Assembly: GCF_017875325.1 (NCBI RefSeq)
Contig: NZ_JAGGMN010000001.1
Span: 186,001-250,000 of the forward strand
DNA: 64,000 nt
Direction of reading: 5' to 3'
Origin: Methanofollis sp. W23
GTDB lineage: Archaea > Halobacteriota > Methanomicrobia > Methanomicrobiales > Methanofollaceae
This document shows positions 34,009 through 43,329 of the stretch, piece after piece (the first letter of the stretch is position 1; every line of letters starts with the position of its first letter). Both the position numbers and the translations under genes were made by a program. The notes under the pieces are model-generated. The model was not told the DNA's origin, ran no database searches, and worked only from the letters and a program-made list of their open reading frames with translations.

Positions 34009-37000
34009 ATGAAACATATGCGATGGATTGTGCTGCTCATTGTGGCGGTAATGATACTGTGCTGCATCTCTGTTGCAGCAACAGAGGAAATGCAAGAGGT
34101 CGATCACGTATTAGAGTCAGGGAATATTTCCGGTGAAGAGGTCTATCTCCCCCCTGGAGTCCTGGACGGGCAGAGTGATGCTGGTGTATCTGTTCTCTCA
34201 GTCACTCCGTCTGAGATCACCCAGAGTGCCTTCATAGACGGTGTCTGCACGATCACCACCCCTGGCACCTACACGCTGCACGAGGATGTGGTAGGGACGG
34301 TCCAGATCTCGGCTGAGGGGAGCGTTGTGCTGGACGGCAACGGCCATACCCTCAGGCCAGACCCTGAGCATGCTGCCGGTCAGAAGTACGGCGTGCAGGT
34401 CACTGAGGGCACGTCTTCTGTGACGATTGAGAATTTTGGGAACATCACAGGATTTAACGGCACAGGCGTCCGTTCAATGGCGTTCAGGACCACCACGATC
34501 CGCAATAATATCATATCAGACTGCGGTGACGAACCCATCACCTCGCTCCGGAGTACGAACTGCCAGGGCATCTACGCGGCCTCCCAGAAGGTTGTGGTCA
34601 CCTCGAACACGGTGAAAGATTGCGGTACTCCTGCGGTCAGCACCACGCCGGGACCGGGGAGTTACGGGATACTGGTCATGGGCTATGACGGCAGTGTCTC
34701 GAAAAACACCGTCACCAGGTGCGGGAAGATTGCCGAGAGCCGCGACGGGCGTACAGGCTCGTATGGGATCTATGCGAAGACCGGTCTTACGGTCTCTGAC
34801 AACACGGTCACCGACTGTGGGAAGGTCACGACGTCTGGTGCCGAGGAGGTCTCAGGTACCGGCATCTATGCCAACGGCGGCATCGTCTCTGGCAACACGG
34901 TCACCGACTCTGGCAAGACCATCGGTGCTGGGGGTGAGAATATCGGGAACGGCATCTCCGGTTCGGCGGGCACAACGATTGAGAAGAACACGGTCATCAA
35001 CAGCGGTTTCAGCAATGGCACAAGCGAACTTGCCTTCGGTTTTGGCATCAGGACTGAAGACGGATCGGTGAGAGACAATGTGGTGATCGGTTGCGGCAAG
35101 GACAGTCCTGGAGGATATGGGATCCAGTCGGTTGCCGGCGCCGAGGTCACGGGCAACACAGTCAGAGATTCAGGGATCAACTGCACACGGAGTGGGTATG
35201 GTATTTTCCTGAACGGAGGATTATCTGACCTGACTCTGACTGACAATCAGGTCACCGACTGTGGGATGACTGAGGCTGACGGGTACGGTATCTTTGCCAT
35301 GAACTCGGGGGTCAGGTCTGGTTCGAAGAGCGTCATCAGGAACAACACGATCACCGGCACGAGTGCCACTGTGAGTCTGAGACTGAACTCGGTCTCTGCC
35401 CTCACCATGACCGAGAACCGCCTGAATGCCAATGGCCCGGCGCTTGCGGTCACCGGCGGCATGCCAGGCTCTTCCAGGATCTACAACAACGCCTTCAACA
35501 CCTCTTCATACTTCCATCCAGACGTCAGGACGGATGCGGTCGAGAAATATGCATGGAATGCGGAGGCCCCGGTCTTTGCGAGAAACATTGTCGGCGGAGA
35601 ATGGATTGCAGGGAACTGGTGGGGGTCGGCGGACGGCACCAGTGGGTACTCGGATACCCACTCCTCGGTGAAAGGGTTCGGCAAAGAGGCATTTGAGGTT
35701 CTTGCCGGGTCTGGCGTCTGTGATGCCATGCCCCTATGTGGTGTCTCTGCATCAGGGGGAGGAGAACTGAAGATCACCGGAGGGGCCGGGTATACCTATG
35801 ACCGGACGACCACGACCTATACGATCACCGCCCCTGGCGAGTACTGGTTTGTCAGTTCGGGTCATGCTAAACCGGTGATCATCGCATCAGATGACGTCAC
35901 CCTCGACGGTGGCTACTGCTCCATCATGGTCTTCAACAGAAAAACCCCGCGCATGACCGGTATCTTTGCTGAAAACCGTTCAAATATCATCGTCAAGAAC
36001 TGTCAGGTAAAATATGGTGATGTCGGGATCAATGTGACTGGAAAAGATATCGTCATCTCAGGCAACACCATCAGCGGCAGTGCTCGGTGCGGGATCTCCA
36101 CTGGCGATGCGACCGTCACTGACAACTCGGTAACCACGAAGGCGGTCGGGATCCATGGGAGCGGTATCATCTCCCGGAATATTGTGATCGCGCCGGTCGG
36201 CATCGAGGTCACCCGTGAGGCAGAGGACGTCTCGATTGCGTCGAACACCGTGACCTCCACGACCACCGGGATCGCTGTCCCTTCAGAATGGGCCGGCAGG
36301 GCGACGCTCTCTGGAAATGTAATCAAATCAGAGGCAACGGCCCTTGAGATCAATGGCGGGACAGGATCGGTTTACAACAATCTCTTCAACGCAGAGACCT
36401 ATGTCGGCGGTCAGGCGGCGGCCTCCTATACCTGGAACCAGACCCCTGACGATCGGTCAGGGCGGAACATTGTCCTTGGAAAGTATATCGCAGGGAACTA
36501 CTGGACGAACGCCACCGGGAATGGATGGTCGGACACGACGACCTCAGAGACCGGGTACTCGCAGACGCCTTTCGAGGTGACGACCGGTGTCTATGACAGG
36601 GCCCCCCTGTGCAGCGTCGAACTGCCCCCGATCGGCGGGGTGGAACTCATCGAGAGCGGGGGTGAGGGATATTCGTATGCCAGCGGGAAATACACCATTA
36701 CCGCGCCTGGATACTATTACTTCGGGGCCCAGCCCCACCGCGTCAGTATCGAGAGCGATGACGTCGTCCTGGACGGGCGCGATATCCTGGTCACCGCCGA
36801 TACCAGGCGCACGGTTGTCTCGACCAAGGCCAGGACACAATTCCGGAACATAACGGTCAGAAACTGCTACATCGACGGTGGGTACACCGGCATCATGGTG
36901 CAGGGAACTGAAGGGACAGACGTCTCGATCATCGACAATACCCTGCGAAATACCAAGTCATATGGTATCTATGTCAAAAACGGCGTTGTCGACGGGAACA

Positions 37001-39549
37001 TCCTGACAAACTGTGCCTATGGCGGCATCGGGTATGAGTCCATCATCGCCTATGACCATGCCAGGGTGACTGACAACATCGTCTGTGGCGCCACCAAGAA
37101 CAGCATCTACTACTCCAATACTCTCTCTGACGGTGCTGGCGGCGCAAATATCTCAAGAAACAAAATACAGGACGGCAGAGGACATGGCATCTATGTTACC
37201 GGGAAGGACGGCAACACCACCATCTCTGTAAACACGGTGGCCACCATGCGCCACTCCGGTATCTTTGTGAAGCCTGGAACAAACAACCCTGACATCGAGG
37301 GCGCCACGGTCCGGGTGCTCGACAATACCGTGACCGACTGCACGATCGGTATCGATTCCACGGTCAAGACTCTCAGACTGGCCGCGGGCAACAGTATTAC
37401 GGACTGCGATACCGGCATCTCAGGTACGGGCGAGATCTCAGGGAACACCGTGCAGGAGTGTATGGTCGGGATCGCGGTATCATCAGGGGCCGCCACTCCT
37501 GCGACCATCACCGGCAACAGGATCTCCAGTGCCAGAGGATGTGCCGTCGAGGTCGACGCCGGCAGCGGTCTGGTTGCCAACAACCTCTTCGCCACCCAGA
37601 CGTATGTTCGTGGGAGCGCCGCGAGTGCGTATGCCTGGAATGTCCCCCCGACGAGGGGAGAGAATGTTGTCGGCGGGGCCTATCACGCGGGCAACTGGTG
37701 GGGTTCTCCTGACGGCACGGACGGATACTCTGAGATGAACTGTGCGGTCAACGGGTATCTCGGGGAAGACCCGGCAAATAGGTATGAACCCGTGCCAGGG
37801 GTCTGCGATCATTACCCACTGGTACAGTCCGCAGACCTGGCTCTTGACCCTGCCCTCTCAGTTGCAGACGGGGACGTGGTCCTTGGCCTGCCGGCGGTCT
37901 TTATCGCAGATTACACCGGCATCGGCATCGACCGGTATGGCCAGTGGACCTGGACCTTTACCGATGCCGCGGGCACCGATACGCAGACTTCTCCCTCTCC
38001 TCAGACAGAGGCTGAGCACACCTTCGCCTCTCCAGGGCCTGCACGCGTCGCCCTGACCGTCACTGACAGGGATGGCCAGACGGCTGGCACTTCGAGGTGG
38101 GAAGGTGTGGTGGGCCGTTCCGCCCTGAAGATCGGGATCGAGAATATCGATGACGGCGAGACCTTTGCTCTCGACACCAGCGTCACCCTGCGGGCCGACG
38201 TCCCCGACCTGAAGGACCCGGCACACGCGACCTATGTCTGGGAGTTTGTCGGGGATGATCTCGGCACGTTCTCATCCGAACATGCGATGGAGACGACGGT
38301 CGTCTTCACCACGCCCGGGGTAAGCGGCATAAGACTCACCGTGACACCGGGTGGCGCTGATGCAGAGCAGTACCCCGCCGGGTCGGTCGTCTGCATGGCG
38401 GTCGTGACCGCCACCCCCTCAGTCCCGACGCCTCCAGAGCCCGTAAACCCGGTGAAGCCAGAGATCGATCCGGTTTCCCCTGACGTCTCGACTCTCCTTC
38501 CGGAGATCTCTGTCGACCAGCAGGATCTCGACGGCGATGCCAGGTTTACTGTGGCCATGGTAACCCCAACAAGCGGAGAAGTTCCGAAATTTGCCACGGG
38601 CATGGGTCGTCTCTCTGATGCGTTCCTCTCCTTCAACATCACGCCTGAGAACCTCAAGGACGAGAAGCATCTCCAGTACAGCGCAGTGATCACCCTCTGT
38701 GTCCCGACGAGCACGGTCCCGGAGAACGAGAAATACAATGTGAGGGTGTATCGTTTCAACACGGTGTCAGGGGCATGGGAGGCATTGCCGACCACCTGGG
38801 TGAAAACGGAAGCAGGCGTGCATCATTACGAAGTGAAGACGCCGGGATTCTCGGTGTTCACCGTGGTGCGTGCCGTCCCGAAGGCTGTTCCGAATTATTC
38901 CGACCATTCTTCCGGGAGTGACGATGGATGGAACGACCAGGAGACGGCTGTCTGTGATGCTGATGGAATTGCTCATTTCAATGGCATGATAAGGACAGTG
39001 TCTCTGGGTGCCGGTGCATCGGGAGCGCTTGTCCTCGTCGATGATGATGCCGCGGTCAGGCCAGAGCAGGAGTACTACCAGGTTGCCACTGTCACCATAC
39101 GGGGTGCATCCACTTCGAACGGAGTAAACATCACCTTCTGCGTTCCAGACGGCATATGCCGGAGTGCAGGGCATACAAAGGACGAAATTGCCCTCGCTCA
39201 CTTCAAGAAGGGAGAATGGACAGTCCGGCCCACCCACTATCTCAGGGAAGAAAAGGGGATGACGTACTATTCGGCGCAGGTTCCTGAGGCCGGCACGGTC
39301 GCCGTCGTGTATGGGAAGAGCGTGAGCGCAAACAGCGGAGAGGTGGCCGCGAACACCACCACCATGACGGTCACCCCCACGATCCCCTCCCCCTCTTCAG
39401 TCTCTGAGGTCGTGGGGAACGCGACCCCGGTGACCGCTGGCACGCCAGCCCCGACCGCAACCAGACCTGCGTCGACTCCAGGCTTTGGCTTCATCGCCGC
39501 TCTTGCAGGGGCAGGTGCAGCAGCCATGCTCGCAGGCCGCAGGGTATGA
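34009..39549 (+). CDS. giant beta-helix surface protein with PKD-like domains and PGF-CTERM tail
   Basis: About 1846 residues. Signal peptide (MRWIVLLIVAVMILCC), then more than 1200 residues of right-handed beta-helix (PbH1/NosD-type) repeats such as VSGNTVTDSGKT and ISGNTISGSARCGI, with three NosD-like GNWWGSADGT / GNYW / GNWWGSPDGT blocks each ending in VCDxxPL. PKD-like domains follow near 1280-1470, then two PGF-pre-PGF-like modules (LQYSAVITLCVP, VYRFNTVSGAWEALPT) and a C-terminal STPGFGFIAALAGAG helix ending GRRV, a PGF-CTERM signal for archaeosortase processing and lipid attachment. ATG 34009 preferred; 33994 is in frame. Likely an adhesin or cell-envelope protein. Confidence 0.85.
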   Translation: MKHMRWIVLLIVAVMILCCISVAATEEMQEVDHVLESGNISGEEVYLPPGVLDGQSDAGVSVLSVTPSEITQSAFIDGVCTITTPGTYTLHEDVVGTVQISAEGSVVLDGNGHTLRPDPEHAAGQKYGVQVTEGTSSVTIENFGNITGFNGTGVRSMAFRTTTIRNNIISDCGDEPITSLRSTNCQGIYAASQKVVVTSNTVKDCGTPAVSTTPGPGSYGILVMGYDGSVSKNTVTRCGKIAESRDGRTGSYGIYAKTGLTVSDNTVTDCGKVTTSGAEEVSGTGIYANGGIVSGNTVTDSGKTIGAGGENIGNGISGSAGTTIEKNTVINSGFSNGTSELAFGFGIRTEDGSVRDNVVIGCGKDSPGGYGIQSVAGAEVTGNTVRDSGINCTRSGYGIFLNGGLSDLTLTDNQVTDCGMTEADGYGIFAMNSGVRSGSKSVIRNNTITGTSATVSLRLNSVSALTMTENRLNANGPALAVTGGMPGSSRIYNNAFNTSSYFHPDVRTDAVEKYAWNAEAPVFARNIVGGEWIAGNWWGSADGTSGYSDTHSSVKGFGKEAFEVLAGSGVCDAMPLCGVSASGGGELKITGGAGYTYDRTTTTYTITAPGEYWFVSSGHAKPVIIASDDVTLDGGYCSIMVFNRKTPRMTGIFAENRSNIIVKNCQVKYGDVGINVTGKDIVISGNTISGSARCGISTGDATVTDNSVTTKAVGIHGSGIISRNIVIAPVGIEVTREAEDVSIASNTVTSTTTGIAVPSEWAGRATLSGNVIKSEATALEINGGTGSVYNNLFNAETYVGGQAAASYTWNQTPDDRSGRNIVLGKYIAGNYWTNATGNGWSDTTTSETGYSQTPFEVTTGVYDRAPLCSVELPPIGGVELIESGGEGYSYASGKYTITAPGYYYFGAQPHRVSIESDDVVLDGRDILVTADTRRTVVSTKARTQFRNITVRNCYIDGGYTGIMVQGTEGTDVSIIDNTLRNTKSYGIYVKNGVVDGNILTNCAYGGIGYESIIAYDHARVTDNIVCGATKNSIYYSNTLSDGAGGANISRNKIQDGRGHGIYVTGKDGNTTISVNTVATMRHSGIFVKPGTNNPDIEGATVRVLDNTVTDCTIGIDSTVKTLRLAAGNSITDCDTGISGTGEISGNTVQECMVGIAVSSGAATPATITGNRISSARGCAVEVDAGSGLVANNLFATQTYVRGSAASAYAWNVPPTRGENVVGGAYHAGNWWGSPDGTDGYSEMNCAVNGYLGEDPANRYEPVPGVCDHYPLVQSADLALDPALSVADGDVVLGLPAVFIADYTGIGIDRYGQWTWTFTDAAGTDTQTSPSPQTEAEHTFASPGPARVALTVTDRDGQTAGTSRWEGVVGRSALKIGIENIDDGETFALDTSVTLRADVPDLKDPAHATYVWEFVGDDLGTFSSEHAMETTVVFTTPGVSGIRLTVTPGGADAEQYPAGSVVCMAVVTATPSVPTPPEPVNPVKPEIDPVSPDVSTLLPEISVDQQDLDGDARFTVAMVTPTSGEVPKFATGMGRLSDAFLSFNITPENLKDEKHLQYSAVITLCVPTSTVPENEKYNVRVYRFNTVSGAWEALPTTWVKTEAGVHHYEVKTPGFSVFTVVRAVPKAVPNYSDHSSGSDDGWNDQETAVCDADGIAHFNGMIRTVSLGAGASGALVLVDDDAAVRPEQEYYQVATVTIRGASTSNGVNITFCVPDGICRSAGHTKDEIALAHFKKGEWTVRPTHYLREEKGMTYYSAQVPEAGTVAVVYGKSVSANSGEVAANTTTMTVTPTIPSPSSVSEVVGNATPVTAGTPAPTATRPASTPGFGFIAALAGAGAAAMLAGRRV

Positions 39550-39640
39550 TCAGGCAAGGTAGCATGACAGGAAAACAGCATGACAGAGACTGGTTTTCTG
39601 ATCTGAAAACCGTCCCCCTTTTTCGTGAGGTGGAATGGCA

Positions 39641-40573
39641 ATGACAAAGATATGCCTGCTCTTGGTTTGCATCCTGACGATGGTTTGCGGAGCGGCATGC
39701 GCGGCAGAGATCTCAGTGCAGGATTCGGTGGCTGAGACCGGGCCAGGGGTGTTTACGATCGCAACCGACGAGATAATAGGGACTGAAGGGATCGGCTTCA
39801 GGCTTTCGTACGATCCTGACGATCTCAACATCACCGGGGTCACGAACATCTCCGACGGGATCGGGGGGTATGTGAACTACCATGCGGATGACGGGAACCT
39901 CTCGGTGGCGCTCATCTTCCCTGGGACAGTGACGGTACCTGCTGGTGAACCCCTGGTCTCGGTCGCATACACCACCCGTTCCTCTGAGCCCAGATCTGTT
40001 CTGATGAGACTGCATGACTCCGAATACAGCGCCAGTTATCAGAACCTGGACTTTGCCCGTGAGAGTGAGGGCATCTTTTCCTTCAGGAAGGTGGTAACCG
40101 ACACGATAAAGAACGGCACCTGGAGTGCACGGACTCCTGCCAGGTATAGGTATGAGATGGTGCCTGGCGCAATTGTGCATGCACCTTATGCCTCCAATGG
40201 TGGGAAGACGGTCTTCCTGAGCGATCTGGCGGTGAGGAAGTGTGTCGAAGGCTCATGGGTGGCGGTCTCCCCGGCAAATGTCAGCGTCGCCGAAGACGGC
40301 AATGTTACTCTCTCTGGAGACCTGGGCGACGTTGCAAAGCTCGATCTGACCTTCACCGGGAGAGTTTCAGGAGACGTCAATGCCAACGGGATCACGAACT
40401 CTGCAGATGCACGGGATATTGCGAGACATGCAAGAGACCTCTCTTCACTCGATGAAATGGGTGTCTTCTACGGCGACGTGAATCGCGACGGGCTCCTGGA
40501 TCAGGCTGATGCACGTGAGGTGGCGGAATATGCCGCCGGCATACTGGACGAACATTTCCACCAGAGATCCTGA
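39641..40573 (+). CDS. secreted cohesin-like / dockerin protein
   Basis: About 310 residues. After a signal peptide (KICLLLVCILTMVCGAACA) residues about 25-150 form a cohesin-like beta-sandwich (GIGFRLSYDPDDLNITGV, SVALIFPGTVTVPAGEPLVSV). A middle domain (about 155-245) is unassigned. The C-terminus is a good type-I-like dockerin with two calcium-loop repeats: SGDVNANGITNSADARDIAR and YGDVNRDGLLDQADAREVAE. A protein with both partners can act as an adaptor. ATG 39641 has GAGGTG 8 nt upstream; ATG 39635 is the alternative. It lies between the beta-helix gene and an anchored cohesin, 2 nt before the latter. Confidence 0.8.
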   Translation: MTKICLLLVCILTMVCGAACAAEISVQDSVAETGPGVFTIATDEIIGTEGIGFRLSYDPDDLNITGVTNISDGIGGYVNYHADDGNLSVALIFPGTVTVPAGEPLVSVAYTTRSSEPRSVLMRLHDSEYSASYQNLDFARESEGIFSFRKVVTDTIKNGTWSARTPARYRYEMVPGAIVHAPYASNGGKTVFLSDLAVRKCVEGSWVAVSPANVSVAEDGNVTLSGDLGDVAKLDLTFTGRVSGDVNANGITNSADARDIARHARDLSSLDEMGVFYGDVNRDGLLDQADAREVAEYAAGILDEHFHQRS

Positions 40574-40575
40574 TT

Positions 40576-41385
40576 ATGAGGAAGACGATGAAATTCATAC
40601 GTTCGATGGTGCTGGTCGCGCTGGTCCTGCTTCTTCTGGGCAGTGCCGGCGTGGTCGGTGCCGCTGAGATTACCGTGAATACCCCGACGACACCTGTACC
40701 TGTCGGTGAGAAAGTCGTTGTGCCGGTCGTTGTTACCGGCGCAGAGAAACTCGATGCATGCGATATCAGCATCACCACTGACGCATCAGATGTCACCATT
40801 GTTGCGAACACGACCAATCCTGTCGATGGAGGGGTGTTGGCGGTGCATACTGTTGATAATGTCGCAAAGATCAGTTTCTACCACTTGAACGGTGTCACCG
40901 GCGACCTAACCCTCTGTTCTGTGGACTGCGTCCCGAAGAAGTCGGGCACATCCGCGCCCGTGAACCTGACGGTCGAGAGTATTGCGGAGAATGGGTCTGC
41001 CGGCACTCCCGGCGATGCGGTCTATGCGAAATATGCTGTCGTGAACGGCACGATCACCACCAAAAGAGACCCGGGATCCCCCTCAAAACCCGGCCGTACG
41101 AGTGGCGGTTCGCCCGGTGGTTCCCATGGCGGCAGTAGCGTGAAGACGCCAGTCTCTCCCCCCACCACACTCGCCCCGAGCAGCGAGTATCTGGCCGTGA
41201 ATGAGACGATCATCCCGACCCAGGTGCCGGGGACCATCGCCCCCGCCACCCCAACGGCTGCGCAGACCGCCGTACCGACGAACGTGACCCCGACGAGACC
41301 GGCACCGAGTCCAGGCTTCGGCGTCGTCGCCGCCCTTGCAGGTGCGATGAGTGCGGCACTCCTCCTGGCAGGCCGCAGGGACTGA
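40576..41385 (+). CDS. membrane-anchored cohesin-like protein with PGF-CTERM-type tail
   Basis: A 269-residue exported protein. Signal peptide about residues 9-29 (SMVLVALVLLLLGSAGVVGA), one cohesin-like domain about 30-155 (EITVNTPTTPVPVGEKVVVP, VAKISFYHLNGVTGDLTL), a Gly/Ser/Pro/Thr-rich stalk, and a C-terminal PSPGFGVVAALAGAM helix ending GRRD like the tail of the giant beta-helix protein. This is the layout of an anchoring cohesin. ATG 40576 directly follows the upstream stop; ATG 40588 with GAGGA before it is an alternative. Co-transcription with the dockerin protein is very likely. Confidence 0.8.
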   Translation: MRKTMKFIRSMVLVALVLLLLGSAGVVGAAEITVNTPTTPVPVGEKVVVPVVVTGAEKLDACDISITTDASDVTIVANTTNPVDGGVLAVHTVDNVAKISFYHLNGVTGDLTLCSVDCVPKKSGTSAPVNLTVESIAENGSAGTPGDAVYAKYAVVNGTITTKRDPGSPSKPGRTSGGSPGGSHGGSSVKTPVSPPTTLAPSSEYLAVNETIIPTQVPGTIAPATPTAAQTAVPTNVTPTRPAPSPGFGVVAALAGAMSAALLLAGRRD

Positions 41386-41390
41386 CCTCT

Positions 41391-41404
41391 CTCTCTCTTT
41401 TTTT
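41391..41404 (+). terminator. pyrimidine/T-tract terminator
   Basis: CTCTCTCTTTTTTT starts 6 nt after the stop codon of the anchored cohesin gene. Confidence 0.5.
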
Positions 41405-41589
41405 GGAGTTCCTTTTAGCCAGACCTCGAAGCCCTCCAGGACGAAGGGGGAGAAGCAGAGGGATGATCATGAAGGGGTTGGTGCCGTCCCCGGATCTATC
41501 TGGTGCGGGTTGGACCTGGAGAATCTTCCCCCACTATAGTTCACTTCTGAAGAGGACTTCACCAGAGTCGAAAAAAGAATAGGTTAGAT

Positions 41590-42024
41590 TCACTGAAACA
41601 GTGACACGTCCAGGAGCGTCCCGCCGGCGGCAAGGATCTTCTTGACCCCCTCCTCCACCTGGTCGACCCGCAGGATGAGCACCGCTCCGTCCTTGCCAGA
41701 GTAGGCATACGAATACTCGATATTGATCCCGGCCTCGCCCAGGATCCTGGCGATCTCGAAGAGCCCGCCCGGTTCGTCGCGCATTGCCACGGCGATCACG
41801 TCGGTGAATGAGACCATGAACCCGAGGCTGGTGAGGGTCGTGTGGGCGAGTTCAGGTTTGTTCACGAGCGCCCGCACGACGCCAAACCCGTTCGCCTCCG
41901 CGATGGAGAAGGCCAGGATGTTCACGCCCGCCTCCTGGAGGGCCCTGGCGATGGCCGCCAGGCGGCCAGGCTTGTTCTCTGAAAAGATCGAGATCTGCTT
42001 GATGAGATACTTCTTCTCTGCCAT
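41590..42024 (-). CDS. tandem ACT-domain protein
   Basis: A 144-residue protein of two ACT domains (about 5-70 and 72-140; ISIFSENKPGRLAAIARAL and VAMRDEPGGLFEIARILGEA), the amino-acid sensing fold. It has no catalytic domain, so it probably binds an amino acid and modulates a partner. Its start (ATG at 42024) lies 1 nt after the stop of the second PaaK-like ligase, and this ACT/PaaK pairing is common in methanogens. An aromatic amino acid or its breakdown product is a plausible ligand, by context only. An in-frame extension to 42045 is less likely. Confidence 0.87.
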   Translation of the reverse strand: MAEKKYLIKQISIFSENKPGRLAAIARALQEAGVNILAFSIAEANGFGVVRALVNKPELAHTTLTSLGFMVSFTDVIAVAMRDEPGGLFEIARILGEAGINIEYSYAYSGKDGAVLILRVDQVEEGVKKILAAGGTLLDVSLFQ

Positions 42025-42025
42025 A

Positions 42026-43324
42026 TCAGTACACTCTCCGGTCAATCACTCTCTGTGCCTTCCCCTCGAAGCGCGGGAGGGCGCCCGGGGCCATCAGTTC
42101 GACTTGCGCGGCGACATTGAGGGAACTCTTGAGAATGTGGGCGACTTTCCCTCTGATCTGCATCAGGTCGGTGATCTTGTCAGAGAAGGCCTCAGGACTC
42201 ATCTCTACCCGCACCAGCATCGAGTCGAGGGCGCCCTTCCGGTCCACCACGATCTGGAAGGCGCTCCCGACCACCTCAGGGATCTCCATGAGGGCGTGCT
42301 CGACCTGTGATGGGAAGACATTGATCCCGCGCACGATGAGCATATCGTCGACCCGTCCCTGGATGCGCATGATCCGCGGCGACGTCCGGCCGCAGGCACA
42401 GGGTTCGTCGTTCAGGACGGTCACGTCCCCGACACGGTAGCGGATCATCGGGAGGGCTTCCTTTTTCAGGACCGTCATCACCAGTTCGCCCTTCTCGCCG
42501 GCAGGAAGCGGCTCGCCGGTCTCGGGATCAATGATCTCCGGGTATGCGAGGTCGCCCCATATATGGATCCCGTTCTGCTCGGTGCACTCGGTGAACATTG
42601 GTCCAGAGAGTTCTGAGGTGCCATAGATGTCGTACACCCTGATCCCGAGGGAATCCTGGAGCTTTGTCCGCATTGCCTCAGACCAGGGCTCAGCGCCCAG
42701 CACCCCGATCCGCAGGTCGGTGTCGTTCTTGATCGAGACCCCCATCTTCTCGGCTGTCTCGCCGATATGCACGAGGTACGACGGCGTGCAGGCGATGGCC
42801 GTCACATGGAGGTCCTGCATCAACTCGATCTGCCGCTCAGTGTTGCCGGTGCTCGACGGGAGGACCGTCGCCCCGATCCGCTCGGCCCCATAATGCATCC
42901 CCAGGCCGCCGGTGAAGAGCCCATAGCCGTAACTCACCTGCATCACGTCGCCGCGTCCCAGGCCGCACGCTGTCAGCGAGCGGGCCAGGGAAGCCGTCCA
43001 GTTCTCCAGGTCGGTTGCCGTGTAGCCGACGACGGTGGGCTTGCCGGTCGTCCCTGAGGAGACGTGGTACCGTACGAGTTCGTCCTGCGTGGCAGTGAAG
43101 AGGTGGTCGGGATAGTGGTCGCGCAGGTCGCGCTTGTACATGAACGGGAGCCTGGTGATGTCGGCGAGCGTCCTGATGTCGTCAGGATGGACGTTCGCCT
43201 CGCGCATCCGCGTATGATAGAAGTCGCTGAAACTGTACAGCCGGTAGACCAGCGTCTTGAGAAGGCGGTACTGAAGCCGCTTTAACTCCTCGACCGGCAT
43301 TTCCTCTGCTCTCGGATCCCACAT
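42026..43324 (-). CDS. phenylacetate-CoA ligase / coenzyme F390 synthetase family (copy 2)
   Basis: A 432-residue adenylate-forming enzyme of the PaaK group. Seen: the AMP-binding motif YHVSSGTTGKPTVVGYT, YDIYGTSELSGPMF, the zinc-type CACGRTSPR and GRVDDMLIVRGINVFPSQVE with the C-terminal PaaK domain ending LPRFEGKAQRVIDRR. PaaK makes phenylacetyl-CoA; the close homologue FtsA of Methanothermobacter makes coenzyme F390 by adenylating F420. The substrate cannot be chosen from sequence. It lies 5 nt after copy 1 and 1 nt before the ACT gene, so the three form an operon. Confidence 0.9.
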   Translation of the reverse strand: MWDPRAEEMPVEELKRLQYRLLKTLVYRLYSFSDFYHTRMREANVHPDDIRTLADITRLPFMYKRDLRDHYPDHLFTATQDELVRYHVSSGTTGKPTVVGYTATDLENWTASLARSLTACGLGRGDVMQVSYGYGLFTGGLGMHYGAERIGATVLPSSTGNTERQIELMQDLHVTAIACTPSYLVHIGETAEKMGVSIKNDTDLRIGVLGAEPWSEAMRTKLQDSLGIRVYDIYGTSELSGPMFTECTEQNGIHIWGDLAYPEIIDPETGEPLPAGEKGELVMTVLKKEALPMIRYRVGDVTVLNDEPCACGRTSPRIMRIQGRVDDMLIVRGINVFPSQVEHALMEIPEVVGSAFQIVVDRKGALDSMLVRVEMSPEAFSDKITDLMQIRGKVAHILKSSLNVAAQVELMAPGALPRFEGKAQRVIDRRVY

Positions 43325-43329
43325 CCGTC

